Virus record (IMG/VR): IMGVR_UViG_3300043418_000072
Coordinates: 167,362 to 231,361 of that record
DNA: 64,000 bases
From: a virus
Reading direction: 5' to 3' (one strand)
Positions within the stretch are counted from its first letter, which is position 1. Each line of letters begins with the position of its first letter. The notes under the pieces are model-generated. The model ran no database searches. It was given only the letters and a program-made list of their open reading frames with translations, and was not told the origin of the DNA. This document shows, in pieces, positions 21,397 to 29,377 of the stretch. The position numbers and the translations under genes were made by a program.

Positions 21397-22019
21397 TAAG
21401 GACGCTTAGAGATCACCTCATCGGCAAGACCCATTTCTACTGCTTCTTGTGCAGAAAGGAATGTGTCAAACTTCATAGTGGCAAACATTTCGTCGTATGT
21501 TTTGCCCGCAGTGTTGTGCTTGATGTACAGCTCAGTAAGGCGTTGGTTCAAGCGTTGGCTTTCTTCAAAGCTGCGTTTAGCATCTTCAAATTGCAGTTCT
21601 TGAACGTGTACGCTACCACGTGTGCTAGGAGTGCCCGAGCTAACACGGTGAATCATTGTGCGTGATTCTGGCAGTACTAGTCGTTTGCCTGGGGCTCCTG
21701 CGTTGGCAAGGAAACTGCCCATAGAGCAGGCTTGGCCAAGTACAATGGTAGAAACATCAGGCTTAATGAACTGCATAGTATCATAGATTGCCAAGCCAGC
21801 AGTGACGAGGCCACCGGGTGAGTTGATGTAAAAGAGGATGTCTGCATTTGGATCTTCACTTTCTAAAAAGAGCATTTGTGCAATAACGAGACTAGCGGAA
21901 TGCTCGCTAACATCCGTGTCCAACATGACAATACGATCTTTGAGCAAACGACTGTAGATGTCGTAAGCACGTTCGCCGTTGGCAGTTTTTTCGAGTACGG
22001 TAGGTACAAAGTTAGGCAT
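21396..22019 (-). CDS. clpP: ATP-dependent Clp protease proteolytic subunit
   Basis: 207 residues, normal length. Catalytic triad visible: Ser in GQACSMGSFLANAG, His in RTMIHRVSSG, Asp in MKFDTFLSAQEA. INSPGGLVTAGLAIYD is the substrate-binding strand. Forms the tetradecameric chamber that degrades unfolded proteins delivered by ClpX or ClpA. The phage also encodes ClpX, ClpS and tmRNA, so an autonomous protease is likely. The active-site neighbourhood is typical (GQAASMG in bacteria has C here for A). Confidence 0.96.
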   Translation of the reverse strand: MPNFVPTVLEKTANGERAYDIYSRLLKDRIVMLDTDVSEHSASLVIAQMLFLESEDPNADILFYINSPGGLVTAGLAIYDTMQFIKPDVSTIVLGQACSMGSFLANAGAPGKRLVLPESRTMIHRVSSGTPSTRGSVHVQELQFEDAKRSFEESQRLNQRLTELYIKHNTAGKTYDEMFATMKFDTFLSAQEAVEMGLADEVISKRP

Positions 22020-22050
22020 TAGATTCCTGTTAGTTAGTTGTTGAGCAACT

Positions 22051-22056
22051 ATTATA
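22051..22056 (-). promoter_or_regulatory. -10 box upstream of clpP
   Basis: TGTTATAAT with no convincing -35. Leader includes GTTG-CTCAA-CAAC and CAGGAA before ATG 22019. Confidence 0.5.
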
Positions 22057-22067
22057 ACAGGATTACC

Positions 22068-22562
22068 TTAACATTTACTAAAATTTTGGTGTTTAAACCA
22101 ACGCTTTTGTCCAAAAGAGATTTTTAAGTTTAAGCCGTAATGCTCAAAACGATCACGGAACATATAGAAGCTAGGACCATGTGCGCCACTGTTCATGTAA
22201 ATTTGGCGACCGTCTTCTGCTAGTTCCCAGCGGTACACATCCCATTGATACTGATGTACCATTTCGTGTGCAATAGTGTTCATGAACCATTGTTGACAAA
22301 ACCAGTTTGGGACTAGTCTAATATCGCACCAGCTGCCGTTGTGCTGCTCTTTAGTTAGCCAACTGCATAGTCCCCAACATTTACGAATTCCGCTAAGTGT
22401 GATTTGGGGTCGGGTTAGTACTCCGTCAAACACATAACGATTGATAATGTTGTATGCGTATACAACGTCCATTTCGTTTGGACGAAACTGCTTTCTACGT
22501 TGGTACGTTATGCTGGGCAGTGGTACTGCCATAATGCTGCGTATCGGGTTCGGTCTTGCCAT
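22068..22562 (-). CDS. SprT-like zinc metalloprotease
   Basis: 164 residues. NTIAHEMVHQYQWDVYR contains HExxH at about residue 100, the zinc-binding helix of the SprT/Spartan fold, and SGAHGPSFYMFRD supplies the third ligand region (H-G-x2-F). Spartan proteins cut DNA-protein crosslinks; phage versions are common. First codon ATG 22562 lies just behind the terminator of the previous gene; a start 10 codons later (MAVPLPS) is possible. Confidence 0.85.
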   Translation of the reverse strand: MARPNPIRSIMAVPLPSITYQRRKQFRPNEMDVVYAYNIINRYVFDGVLTRPQITLSGIRKCWGLCSWLTKEQHNGSWCDIRLVPNWFCQQWFMNTIAHEMVHQYQWDVYRWELAEDGRQIYMNSGAHGPSFYMFRDRFEHYGLNLKISFGQKRWFKHQNFSKC

Positions 22563-22567
22563 AGAAA

Positions 22568-22605
22568 AGCCCCTGGTTACGGTATTTAACTACCGCCCAG
22601 GGGCT
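22568..22605 (-). terminator. strong rho-independent terminator
   Basis: Nine-base-pair stem AGCCCCTGG/CCAGGGGCT with an inner GGTA/TACC helix, followed on the minus strand by TTTTC. It ends the lipoprotein operon. Confidence 0.85.
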
Positions 22606-22620
22606 CGTAATCTACAGCGT

Positions 22621-23202
22621 TTATTCTTTCTTTACTGTAGATACTGTTGCATCAAGCTCTTTGAACTCTCGCTCTGCTCGGGACATTGCACCTCGTGCTG
22701 CACGATCTCGTTCCTTAGTGCGGGCAATTACGTTAGCTTCGCCCATTGGGAGCGCAACCAACACATAAGCTCGGAAACGGCCTTGGCTTTCAATCACCTT
22801 AATCTCCCGGATTTCAGTACCAGTTACGTCAACGTCCGGGCACATGCTTTTAATGGCTGTGGTGTTGATTGCGTTGCTGGTGCTTTCAGTGTCTACCCGG
22901 AACACCTTTGTTTGGCTGCGCACTGTACCACCTGCTGCCATACAAATTTGTCGGAATGCGTTGGTTTCCGCAATGTCCTTGGCCATGTTAAAGTCACCTG
23001 AAATTGCAGTACCCGACGCATATACTGCATCAGTGCTCTTAGGTAACTTAGTCATCCACTCAGGAGCTTCGTTAATGGTTTGCTTTACCACACGTTCTTG
23101 ACGCTCACGCACTTCTTCTGCGCGGCGCTCGTACGGGTCACGGGTTGAGCTACAGCCTGTCATGATCAGGGCGATTGCGGCAATTGATAAAATACGTTTC
23201 AT
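22621..23202 (-). CDS. LPP20-like outer-membrane lipoprotein
   Basis: 193 residues from ATG 23202 (GAGGTG upstream). MKRILSIAAIALIMTGCSS is a lipoprotein signal with the lipobox MTGC. The mature part APEWMTKLP, then AVYASGTAISGDFNMAKDIA matches the LPP20/FlgO-type domain. Likely anchored in the periplasm or outer membrane of the infected cell; such proteins could cause superinfection exclusion or assist lysis, but nothing in the sequence decides. Confidence 0.75.
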   Translation of the reverse strand: MKRILSIAAIALIMTGCSSTRDPYERRAEEVRERQERVVKQTINEAPEWMTKLPKSTDAVYASGTAISGDFNMAKDIAETNAFRQICMAAGGTVRSQTKVFRVDTESTSNAINTTAIKSMCPDVDVTGTEIREIKVIESQGRFRAYVLVALPMGEANVIARTKERDRAARGAMSRAEREFKELDATVSTVKKE

Positions 23203-23231
23203 TTCACACCTCTTGTTTGTTTCAATAACAC

Positions 23232-23260
23232 AGTTTAACATAGATCCCATTACCGGTCAA
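23232..23260 (-). promoter_or_regulatory. early-type promoter
   Basis: TTGACC, 17 bases, TAAACT, located over the 3' end of the upstream lipoprotein gene; gives the LPP20-like gene its own transcript. Confidence 0.65.
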
Positions 23261-23699
23261 CAATGGCTTCCCAACGGTTGACAACTGGCTTGGGGTTATT
23301 TCCACGATAGCATTTTGTACCTTGGCCGTTACCCGAAGGCAACTGCTCAGTTACTGTCACGCACCCTTGTGGACGGGCTACTGGAGCAGGACACCAATCA
23401 TGGATCGTCCTGATCAAATTCTTAGCAATGTGTTCCTGTCTGCGATCAAACATGGCACGTTCTTCGTAGTACGTACCATCTGCTATTGACACCGCAGAAG
23501 CCACAGGGCTGGTTATTCTTAGTGCGTTTCTCCAACGGTCATTTACAGTGGGTATCTGACCTTGCAGAAATGCAATTTGTTCGTCTCGGTACTTGCAATC
23601 AATTTGAAAGCGATTCAAATCAACCACATCCATCTTGCTGGTAGTAGTTGTGCTACAACCAGCGAGGGCGAGTAAACTGATTGCAAGTACGAGTCTCAT
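23250..23699 (-). CDS. lipoprotein (149 aa)
   Basis: 149 residues; signal MRLVLAISLLALAGCST with lipobox LAGC. Mature part has Cys pairs (IDCKYRDEQ, HDWCPAP, QGCVTV, TKCYRG) that may form disulfides in the periplasm, and a central helix with RITSPVASAVSIADGTYY. No family recognised. Coupled to the next lipoprotein gene by ATGA. Confidence 0.7.
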   Translation of the reverse strand: MRLVLAISLLALAGCSTTTTSKMDVVDLNRFQIDCKYRDEQIAFLQGQIPTVNDRWRNALRITSPVASAVSIADGTYYEERAMFDRRQEHIAKNLIRTIHDWCPAPVARPQGCVTVTEQLPSGNGQGTKCYRGNNPKPVVNRWEAIVDR

Positions 23700-23932
23700 T
23701 GGCAGTAGTGTTTTAAGCGTTCAATTTGAACATCAATAGTTTGATCATACTCAGACTGCGAAACAGTGCTGCCCGGGCCAAGAGGAAAACGTTTCCATTT
23801 AGTCAGCATCCTGATCCTGGCATCCCTGTTTGCACAATCTGGGTTAAAGTTAGTCACTGCACTATATGGAGGGCGATGCTGGCTAGCACAACCTGCTAAT
23901 GCAGCGACTAAGATCAAAGCTAAGAGTTTCAA
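23696..23932 (-). CDS. small lipoprotein (78 aa), TTG start
   Basis: 78 residues; MKLLALILVAALAGCAS with lipobox LAGC. It begins with TTG at 23932, which overlaps the preceding TGA; no ATG is available before the signal sequence. Contains CANRDARIRMLTKWK similar to the CKYRDEQIAFLQGQI segment of the 23250 product, so the two are related. Function unknown. Confidence 0.65.
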   Translation of the reverse strand: MKLLALILVAALAGCASQHRPPYSAVTNFNPDCANRDARIRMLTKWKRFPLGPGSTVSQSEYDQTIDVQIERLKHYCQ

Positions 23933-24087
23933 TGCTTGTGGAAAGTTACTGCTGCCTTTAGCGCGGTTTGCGCTGTTTTCTCATCAACCTGTGCGTTGCG
24001 CTGGATATAGCGCACAGCATCACGGCTGTTGAATTGAAGTTGAAACACTGCCTCATTGGCAAAACGCTCGGCTTGGTTAGACATCAT
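23929..24087 (-). CDS. hypothetical protein (52 aa)
   Basis: 52 residues from ATG 24087, three bases after AAGGAG (or the second ATG one codon on). All-helical prediction with FANEAVFQLQFNSRDAVRYI. First gene of the lipoprotein group; cytoplasmic. Function unknown. Confidence 0.6.
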   Translation of the reverse strand: MMSNQAERFANEAVFQLQFNSRDAVRYIQRNAQVDEKTAQTALKAAVTFHKH

Positions 24088-24113
24088 TTTCTCCTTGGTT
24101 ACGATGTTTGGGT

Positions 24114-24440
24114 TTACGCTGAAACTTTTTCTTGGACTCGACTACTTTTTGTCGAAATGGACTGTCCTGATGAAACAGTACCAGATGTGCTCTTGGATCT
24201 GGGTTTCGTGTTTTTCTTTGTCGCTGCTTTGTCATTTTTAAACTCTTGCTCGATGTACCAAGCTAACATTGTAGCATTGATATAAGCCAATAAATCCGTG
24301 TTCAAACTTTCTACCATAAAACGCACAGGGCAATGGCCCCACGATTGCGTTTCAATGAACTTTCTGTAATAGCGTCGATGCTCTGCATTAGTTGCATCAA
24401 AAGCCACAATAGGTCTTGCGCGGAGATACAGTAGGCTCAT
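24114..24440 (-). CDS. conserved hypothetical phage protein (108 aa)
   Basis: 108 residues from ATG 24440. RPIVAFDATNAEHRRYYRKF, then QSWGHCPVRFMV is a conserved phage motif set I recognise without a function. The C-terminal 30 residues are Lys/Ser/Thr rich and disordered (KKNTKPRSKSTSGTVSSG). Probably translated with the 24442 gene, one base apart. Confidence 0.7.
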   Translation of the reverse strand: MSLLYLRARPIVAFDATNAEHRRYYRKFIETQSWGHCPVRFMVESLNTDLLAYINATMLAWYIEQEFKNDKAATKKNTKPRSKSTSGTVSSGQSISTKSSRVQEKVSA

Positions 24441-24441
24441 A

Positions 24442-24864
24442 TTATTCCAGTTCTGCTTCGATAGCGTCTGCCAACACTTGCAAAGGACCGCCACCCAAGC
24501 TAACGTACCACACACCATCTTTCATGATGTAAGTGTAGTGAGCTTGTGTGCTAGCCAACAACTCTTCCATGCTAAATGCAACTTGAAAGTCAACGCCAGA
24601 CTCATCGCGATCACGCTTGTAGAAGCGACATTGCTTGGCAATATGGTACTCGTCGTACTCTAGACGATCGCTAAAATCAATCTTCTCGCCAATCTCTTTG
24701 CCGAGCATAGAGCAGTCACCTTGGGCAACTAGGAATTGAGCTTTAGTGCTGTCATAGTTTGCCAGCAATACTTTACCAGCGTAGTCCAGATAACCATCGC
24801 TATGCAGGTAAATGTGTTTGCATTTGTCACCGTGCATAATTCCGATTGTTGCGTTTGTGCTCAT
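24442..24864 (-). CDS. conserved hypothetical phage protein (140 aa)
   Basis: 140 residues. N-terminus MSTNATIGIMHGDKCKHIYL-HSDGYLDYAG is characteristic of a widespread phage family of unknown role (the HSDGY segment is the most conserved). C-terminus has a strand MKDGVWYVS and helix. Single early promoter with a leader containing AGGAG. Confidence 0.75.
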   Translation of the reverse strand: MSTNATIGIMHGDKCKHIYLHSDGYLDYAGKVLLANYDSTKAQFLVAQGDCSMLGKEIGEKIDFSDRLEYDEYHIAKQCRFYKRDRDESGVDFQVAFSMEELLASTQAHYTYIMKDGVWYVSLGGGPLQVLADAIEAELE

Positions 24865-24895
24865 CTCAACTCCTGTTTTTGCTTGCTATGTATCT

Positions 24896-24924
24896 ATTAT
24901 ACAACCAAAATCATTAATGGACAA
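24896..24924 (-). promoter_or_regulatory. early promoter
   Basis: TTGTCC, 17 bases (ATTAATGATTTTGGTTG), TATAAT; leader of about 25 bases. Confidence 0.85.
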
Positions 24925-24927
24925 CCA

Positions 24928-25245
24928 TTATTTGCAGTTTTTGTCTTTTGTTTTGTCGCAATCTTTGCTGCTATTGCTGCGCTGATGCCAGATGTTCCAT
25001 GGCATATAGAAGTACGAAGGACTAGTTACAGTGCTAGGACTTTCGGTAGTACTTTTGCTTGGAGAAGTAGTACTTTTTGCTGGTGCAGGAGCAGAACCTT
25101 TTGCTGGCGCTGCTGCATGACTTGAGCTTGCATGTCCACCGGAACTAGCATGACCGCCGCCTCCATGTCCGCCTCCGCCACCACCTTTAGCTTGGGCAGT
25201 GCCGGTAATTGCAAGGACGATACAGAGTGCAATAATTTGTTTCAT
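24928..25245 (-). CDS. secreted Gly/His/Ser-rich protein, leaderless
   Basis: 105 residues. MKQIIALCIVLAITGTAQA is a Sec signal peptide cleaved at AQA. The mature protein is low complexity: Gly-His runs (GGHGGGGHASSGGHA), then Ala/Pro/Lys and Ser/Thr repeats, and a short folded or Cys end (MPWNIWHQR, then KDCDKTKDKNC). His-rich clusters could bind metal. ATG is six bases after TATAAT. Function unknown. Confidence 0.7.
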   Translation of the reverse strand: MKQIIALCIVLAITGTAQAKGGGGGGHGGGGHASSGGHASSSHAAAPAKGSAPAPAKSTTSPSKSTTESPSTVTSPSYFYMPWNIWHQRSNSSKDCDKTKDKNCK

Positions 25246-25251
25246 GTGTGT

Positions 25252-25280
25252 ATTATATAACCAAAATCATTTATGGACAA
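25252..25280 (-). promoter_or_regulatory. early promoter, leaderless arrangement
   Basis: TTGTCC, 17 bases, TATAAT, then ACACAC and ATG 25245. Confidence 0.85.
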
Positions 25281-25289
25281 CCATAAAAA

Positions 25290-25307
25290 AGCCCCAATTA
25301 AGGGGCT
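25290..25307 (-). terminator. terminator of the phasin gene
   Basis: AGCCCC-TTAATT-GGGGCT with TTTTTTA on the minus strand, just upstream of the next promoter's TTGTCC. Confidence 0.85.
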
Positions 25308-25328
25308 AGTGAATAGTAGTACTTTGTA

Positions 25329-25598
25329 TTACTTTTTAAAGCTGAACTTCTCGCTGAAGTCTTTTGTGGCTTTGGCGAAGTCAAACTTGCTGGCTTCGGT
25401 AGCTGCTTTAACTGCTTCGCTAGTCAATTGAGCCACTGTGTCGGAACCGGCCTTAGCTGCCTTCTTTGTGTACTCAGCTTGTGCGTCAACAAAACCGTTT
25501 AGTGCCTTGGCGACTGCTTGGTTGTTTGCGAATACTGTGTTAACGAATTGTTTTTTACCGTTAGATACGGTGTCGATGAATGTGTCTGTAATAAACAT
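25329..25598 (-). CDS. phaP: phasin-like protein
   Basis: 89 residues from ATG 25598 (AGGAG upstream). Fully helical and amphipathic: FIDTVSNGKKQFVNTVF, then AKALNGFVDAQAEYTKKAA and TEASKFDFAKATKDF are the repeated patterns of phasins, the proteins that coat polyhydroxyalkanoate granules. It is short for a phasin (usually 110-190 residues). Its promoter holds a CTGC-GCC-GCAG palindrome in the spacer, which is the type of site reported for the host regulator PhaR. Possible acquisition from a PHA-storing host. Confidence 0.65.
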   Translation of the reverse strand: MFITDTFIDTVSNGKKQFVNTVFANNQAVAKALNGFVDAQAEYTKKAAKAGSDTVAQLTSEAVKAATEASKFDFAKATKDFSEKFSFKK

Positions 25599-25643
25599 GT
25601 TGTTTCTCCTAAATAGACGAATACTTCTTTTACGGCCCGCCCT

Positions 25644-25864
25644 ATGCAGCACCGTACAAAGTATTTAGTTATTATAATGCTGCGCCGCAGCAAAAGTCAA
25701 CAAATTTTCCTAGTGAGCTGTCACTAATTAAATACATATACATTGAAACATGTTTAAGGAGATCCAATGTTTAAAGCAATCAAAGAATTCTTTTTTGGCA
25801 AGCCAACTCCGGCACCAAAAATTGAGTCACACGTAGAGGCAGTAAATGCAGCACCGTACAAAGT
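25644..25864. repeat. 19-bp direct repeat
   Basis: ATGCAGCACCGTACAAAGT occurs at 25644-25662, in the phasin leader, and again at 25846-25864, inside the basic-protein gene where it codes for AAPYK. The two are identical and 202 bases apart. Confidence 0.8.
25671..25700 (-). promoter_or_regulatory. phasin promoter with palindromic operator in the spacer
   Basis: TTGACT, 18 bases, TATAAT. Bases 25678-25692 (TGCTGCG-C-CGCAGCA) form a perfect 7+1+7 palindrome occupying almost the whole spacer, so a bound protein would exclude RNA polymerase. Confidence 0.75.
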
Positions 25865-26066
25865 TGAACCACCAGTTCTAACTGAAGTAGTTACACCTGC
25901 AAAAAAGCCTGCTGCTAAAGTAAAGCCAGTTGCACCTAAGAAACCAGTTGCTAAAGCGCCTGCAAAAAAGCCTGCTGCAATCAAAGCACCTGCTAAGAAA
26001 GCATTGGCTAAAGCTGGCGATCCAAAGCCTGCTAAGAAACCAGCCAAGAAACCTGCTAGCAAGTAA
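25767..26066 (+). CDS. Lys/Ala/Pro-rich basic protein
   Basis: 99 residues, divergent from the phasin gene. Short hydrophobic N-terminus (MFKAIKEFFFGKPTPAPK), then a long run of AKKPA/APAKK repeats. This resembles H1-like tails, including that of the phasin PhaF which binds DNA, so the pair phasin plus basic protein could together resemble a split PhaF; that is speculative. AAGGAG precedes ATG 25767. Confidence 0.65.
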   Translation: MFKAIKEFFFGKPTPAPKIESHVEAVNAAPYKVEPPVLTEVVTPAKKPAAKVKPVAPKKPVAKAPAKKPAAIKAPAKKALAKAGDPKPAKKPAKKPASK

Positions 26067-27157
26067 TGTTTCTCAACGTCGGAGTTTTCCGCGATAATTC
26101 CGACACGGTTAGGTACCACCTAGATCATTTTGAAAAGCTCACTCCAAACGAATGGGCAGTTTACGATGATCTAGGTCACTACTTAAACAGTGGGCATCCA
26201 CTGAACATCGCGTTTATTCACCTACCCTATCCATTCAAATCTGACACCCAAGCTAAACTAGATGCAGTCTACGAGATCAGCGATTTTGTTTTTGTTATAG
26301 GCTCTGAGCTACATGCTAGCACACTAGAGTTTATACTAAAGAACGATCGTCCCAACATTGCCTACTATCTTTGCGGGTTTGTTGAGCAACCACTGGAACA
26401 TGCAACTGTTCATCAATACTTTGATTGGTTTGAAACCAGTCGCTATTTTTATCGTGATTACTTGCCCGAGCTGTTGGGAAGAATCAATTATGTTCACAGT
26501 AAGGAATCGCACTTTGATATCCTACTAGGTCGAAAGAAGCCTCACCGTGATGCTGTTTACCAATTTGTAAAAGCGAACCTAAGGCAAGAAAATCGTGTGC
26601 TCACTTACTTTAACGAGCACCAAGTAGATTTTGCCACGGGTAGTGAACAATGGATATGGGAGGATCGCGGTATGCAGTTTATCAATGATCCTAAATGGAC
26701 TGTGGACTTTGTTAAGTACTACGGTCACGCGATGAGTATTAGCCAAGTTATACCCATTGATATCTACAATCGCACTGCCTACACTGTAGTAGCAGAAACC
26801 AACTATGATAATAGATACAGTTTTTACACTGAGAAAACTGCCAAGCCTATTATTGCTAGGCGCTTGTTTATTATGTTTGGCGGCCAGCATTACCTACGCA
26901 ATTTACGCAAGTTGGGATTTCAAACGTTTGGTTCTGTTATAGATGAAAGCTACGACTCTATTGCCGATGACCAACAACGTTGGGCCGCAGCATGTGATCA
27001 GATGAGTTGGTTATGCAATCAAGACCAAAATGCCATACTTCAAAAGGCAAGGCCAATCGTTGAACATAACTTTAACATTATGATGTCAACTGATTGGCAC
27101 TTGTCTCTTGTGCGCGGTCTAGAATCTAAGATTGAAGAGCTACTGTCGCGAACTTAA
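26066..27157 (+). CDS. glycosyltransferase-like protein (paralogue of 32777)
   Basis: 363 residues. The C-terminal part (YTEKTAKPIIARRLFIMFGG, then LGFQTFGSVIDESYD) matches the acceptor-end of phage glycosyltransferases of the exostosin/fucosyltransferase-like type, and the same E-K-x-x-KP-I-x-A...F-x-T-F-G-x-x-DESYD block is found in the 32777 product. Likely transfers a sugar to DNA, virion protein or host glycan. Starts one base before the end of the basic-protein gene; its 3' end overlaps uvdE by 32 bases convergently. Confidence 0.65.
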   Translation: MFLNVGVFRDNSDTVRYHLDHFEKLTPNEWAVYDDLGHYLNSGHPLNIAFIHLPYPFKSDTQAKLDAVYEISDFVFVIGSELHASTLEFILKNDRPNIAYYLCGFVEQPLEHATVHQYFDWFETSRYFYRDYLPELLGRINYVHSKESHFDILLGRKKPHRDAVYQFVKANLRQENRVLTYFNEHQVDFATGSEQWIWEDRGMQFINDPKWTVDFVKYYGHAMSISQVIPIDIYNRTAYTVVAETNYDNRYSFYTEKTAKPIIARRLFIMFGGQHYLRNLRKLGFQTFGSVIDESYDSIADDQQRWAAACDQMSWLCNQDQNAILQKARPIVEHNFNIMMSTDWHLSLVRGLESKIEELLSRT

Positions 27158-28133
27158 TGCTAGCAAGGTTCTTGGCTTTGGATTCGCACATGATGTCAAA
27201 GTCTTTGCTAAACGTAGCAGCCCAGTCGTTAACTGCATTGTTCCAGTAGTAGTCACTGTGAGCACGAAGTTTTTGCTTTTTGTGACCGCTTACAAGCAAC
27301 GCTGGGTGATCGGGCAAGGTGTTCGCACAGTGTCCAACGAGGACATCTTCGCGTGAAACACTGTAGTGACAAGTAGGGCGCACACCGCGCCAGCTATCAA
27401 TAACTGCTTTAACACGATCGCTGCTCGCATCAATGTACTCGCCTTCTCGGATCCAGTTATGATGAATATCGAGCACAGTAGGTACAAGATCGTGTAGAGA
27501 CAAACAATCGTCCAAACCATGTGTGTATTCCTCGTTCTCTAGTGTTAGACAGTTACGTGCCTCAGGCGATAAACGGCCATATACATCTCTAATGCCCTGC
27601 GGACCCTTGCGTCCACTAATGTGTACGTTGATTTTGAAGTCTTGAAATTTTTGTCCATAGCCCATCCAGCGGGTCATATCAGCATGGTATTCGAACTCAA
27701 GGATTGAGCGTTCAACAACATCTCCAGTATCACTTGCGAGAACGCAGAATTGACCTGGGTGAAAACTAAGACGCACGTTGCAGCAACGAGCAACAGCGCC
27801 AACCTGCGCAAAGTGTTTTTCGCAATAAGCCCTAACGTCAGGCTGGCGCCAAAAATAACTCCAAGAAGGCTCGGTATATACAGGAAGAAGGTCGCTGCTA
27901 AGGCGCACCATTCTGAGATGTTGTTCAAGGGTTCCTACTTTTTCTACCAGCTGCTTTGCTGATTCGATGTTGTGCTTCATGATATCCCAGAGACGTTCCT
28001 CTGCAATATGCTTGCTCTGTCTATTTAGCCACGACACTGTAGTGCCGCGTGTATTTAATTCCGGAACACTTTCAATGCCTTTAGGGGTAAGCTCACTGAA
28101 CTTACAGGCAAACCCAATTCGTGGTGTAGTCAT
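27126..28133 (-). CDS. uvsE: UV damage endonuclease (UvdE/UvsE)
   Basis: 335 residues. IGFACKFSEL at the start, RLSSDLLPVYTEP, VRLSFHPGQFCVLASD, then VNVHISGRKG-type strand and LENEEYTHGL, VLDIHHNWIR and CHYSVSRED are the TIM-barrel strands of UVDE with their metal-binding His, Glu and Asp. It nicks 5' to pyrimidine dimers and other lesions. T4 uses DenV instead, so this is an alternative light-damage repair. Leaderless: ATG lies five bases after TATAAT. Confidence 0.92.
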   Translation of the reverse strand: MTTPRIGFACKFSELTPKGIESVPELNTRGTTVSWLNRQSKHIAEERLWDIMKHNIESAKQLVEKVGTLEQHLRMVRLSSDLLPVYTEPSWSYFWRQPDVRAYCEKHFAQVGAVARCCNVRLSFHPGQFCVLASDTGDVVERSILEFEYHADMTRWMGYGQKFQDFKINVHISGRKGPQGIRDVYGRLSPEARNCLTLENEEYTHGLDDCLSLHDLVPTVLDIHHNWIREGEYIDASSDRVKAVIDSWRGVRPTCHYSVSREDVLVGHCANTLPDHPALLVSGHKKQKLRAHSDYYWNNAVNDWAATFSKDFDIMCESKAKNLASIKFATVALQS

Positions 28134-28138
28134 GCTGT

Positions 28139-28167
28139 ATTATAGCATGTGACCCATTATCAGTCAA
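28139..28167 (-). promoter_or_regulatory. early promoter of uvsE, leaderless arrangement
   Basis: TTGACT, 17 bases, TATAAT, then ACAGC and ATG 28133. The -35 overlaps the stop of the tail-fibre gene. Confidence 0.85.
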
Positions 28168-29377
28168 CTATACCAAAATTTGCCCAATTTGCAGCACCTA
28201 AGCAAACCCAGCCCAATGGACCGCCTGCGCTAGGATTGGCATTAAACACAATATGCCCTTTGGTGCTAGAGAAGTTGGGAGGGGTGTCGCTTGCAGACAT
28301 TTTTACGTTGCCCATACGCAGGTCATTGATTTGTGCTGATCCATCTGTGTTAAGCACGATATTGCTGTGCTGGTTGCTGCCTAAAACAAGTGATTGATTT
28401 CTGGGTGTGCCAATGCGGCCCTGACCGTTGCGTTCTTTGCTAACAGTAATTTCAATATCTTCGTCCCATACTGCCAATGCTGCACTAGGTTCTAGAGTGT
28501 TAATACCGGTACGTTTGTTGCCAACATATAACGTGTCTGCAAGTTGAGTTTCGCCCGATACTTGCAATTCCTTTAGCATACCCAGCTTCTGTAAGTTACT
28601 TTCGGTAATGGTGTATCCAATGCGATTACCTTCGATTACTACATTTTCATTTACAGTAATCTTGGATAAGTCTAGCCCGTCTGTTTTGATCTTGCTAAAA
28701 ATAGTGTCGCTGAAACCTGCAAATAATTCACTATCCAGGCCTTGCTGCACTGCATTGGTAACTGAGCTAGCTAATTGTTTGTAGAACGCACTGTCCTCGT
28801 CTACCTTGCCTTTTACGTTGAGGTCGCCCTCAACAGTTAAATCCATTGTTACTAGATTGTTTTCAACAACTACCGCAGCATCAAGAATAGTAACAACACA
28901 ATTAGTCGATTGGTCATCAATGCCGGTGGATGCAAAGTTTCTAATAATACCACCTGCAACTTGGTTACCCGAAATAGCCAAGTCTGACTGCTTGATACTT
29001 GCTGCACTAACACTGCCTTCTGGGAAGTCGAGGTTAAAGATCTTGTCCTTAACTGCGGTTGCTAATGTTTGGTTAAATTGTCGGTTAACATCAAGGTCCT
29101 TGAGTTTCTTGTAAACAAGGTCTGCAATCTCTGCTTCAAGCTGCGCTTGGATGTTATTTACAACCGCGTTCACAGCCGAGTTAATACGTTTCTGCAACGC
29201 CTCGGTGTCAGTGGGGTCGAGTACTTGGTTTAATTTGTGTACAGCTAGATCGTAGTTGTACGTGTCTAGTCGAGCTCTAAGCTCATCTTTAACGAGGTCA
29301 GTAATTTGATTACCAACCTTTGTTTGTACGTCTTCTAATATGTTAGCTACTAACGAGTCGAATTTTGATAGTTCCAT
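28160..29377 (-). CDS. tail-fibre-like structural protein
   Basis: 405 residues. N-terminal 120 residues are helical with coiled-coil heptads (IADLVYKKLKDLDVNRQF); the middle has beta-repeat elements with VEGDLNVKGKV, VTVNENVVIEGNRIG-like strands; the C-terminus (GHIVFNANPSAGGPLGWVCL) has the Gly-rich end with PxGWxC common in phage fibre tips. Late gene, downstream of the 29350 gene. Likely part of the adsorption apparatus. Confidence 0.7.
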   Translation of the reverse strand: MELSKFDSLVANILEDVQTKVGNQITDLVKDELRARLDTYNYDLAVHKLNQVLDPTDTEALQKRINSAVNAVVNNIQAQLEAEIADLVYKKLKDLDVNRQFNQTLATAVKDKIFNLDFPEGSVSAASIKQSDLAISGNQVAGGIIRNFASTGIDDQSTNCVVTILDAAVVVENNLVTMDLTVEGDLNVKGKVDEDSAFYKQLASSVTNAVQQGLDSELFAGFSDTIFSKIKTDGLDLSKITVNENVVIEGNRIGYTITESNLQKLGMLKELQVSGETQLADTLYVGNKRTGINTLEPSAALAVWDEDIEITVSKERNGQGRIGTPRNQSLVLGSNQHSNIVLNTDGSAQINDLRMGNVKMSASDTPPNFSSTKGHIVFNANPSAGGPLGWVCLGAANWANFGIVD

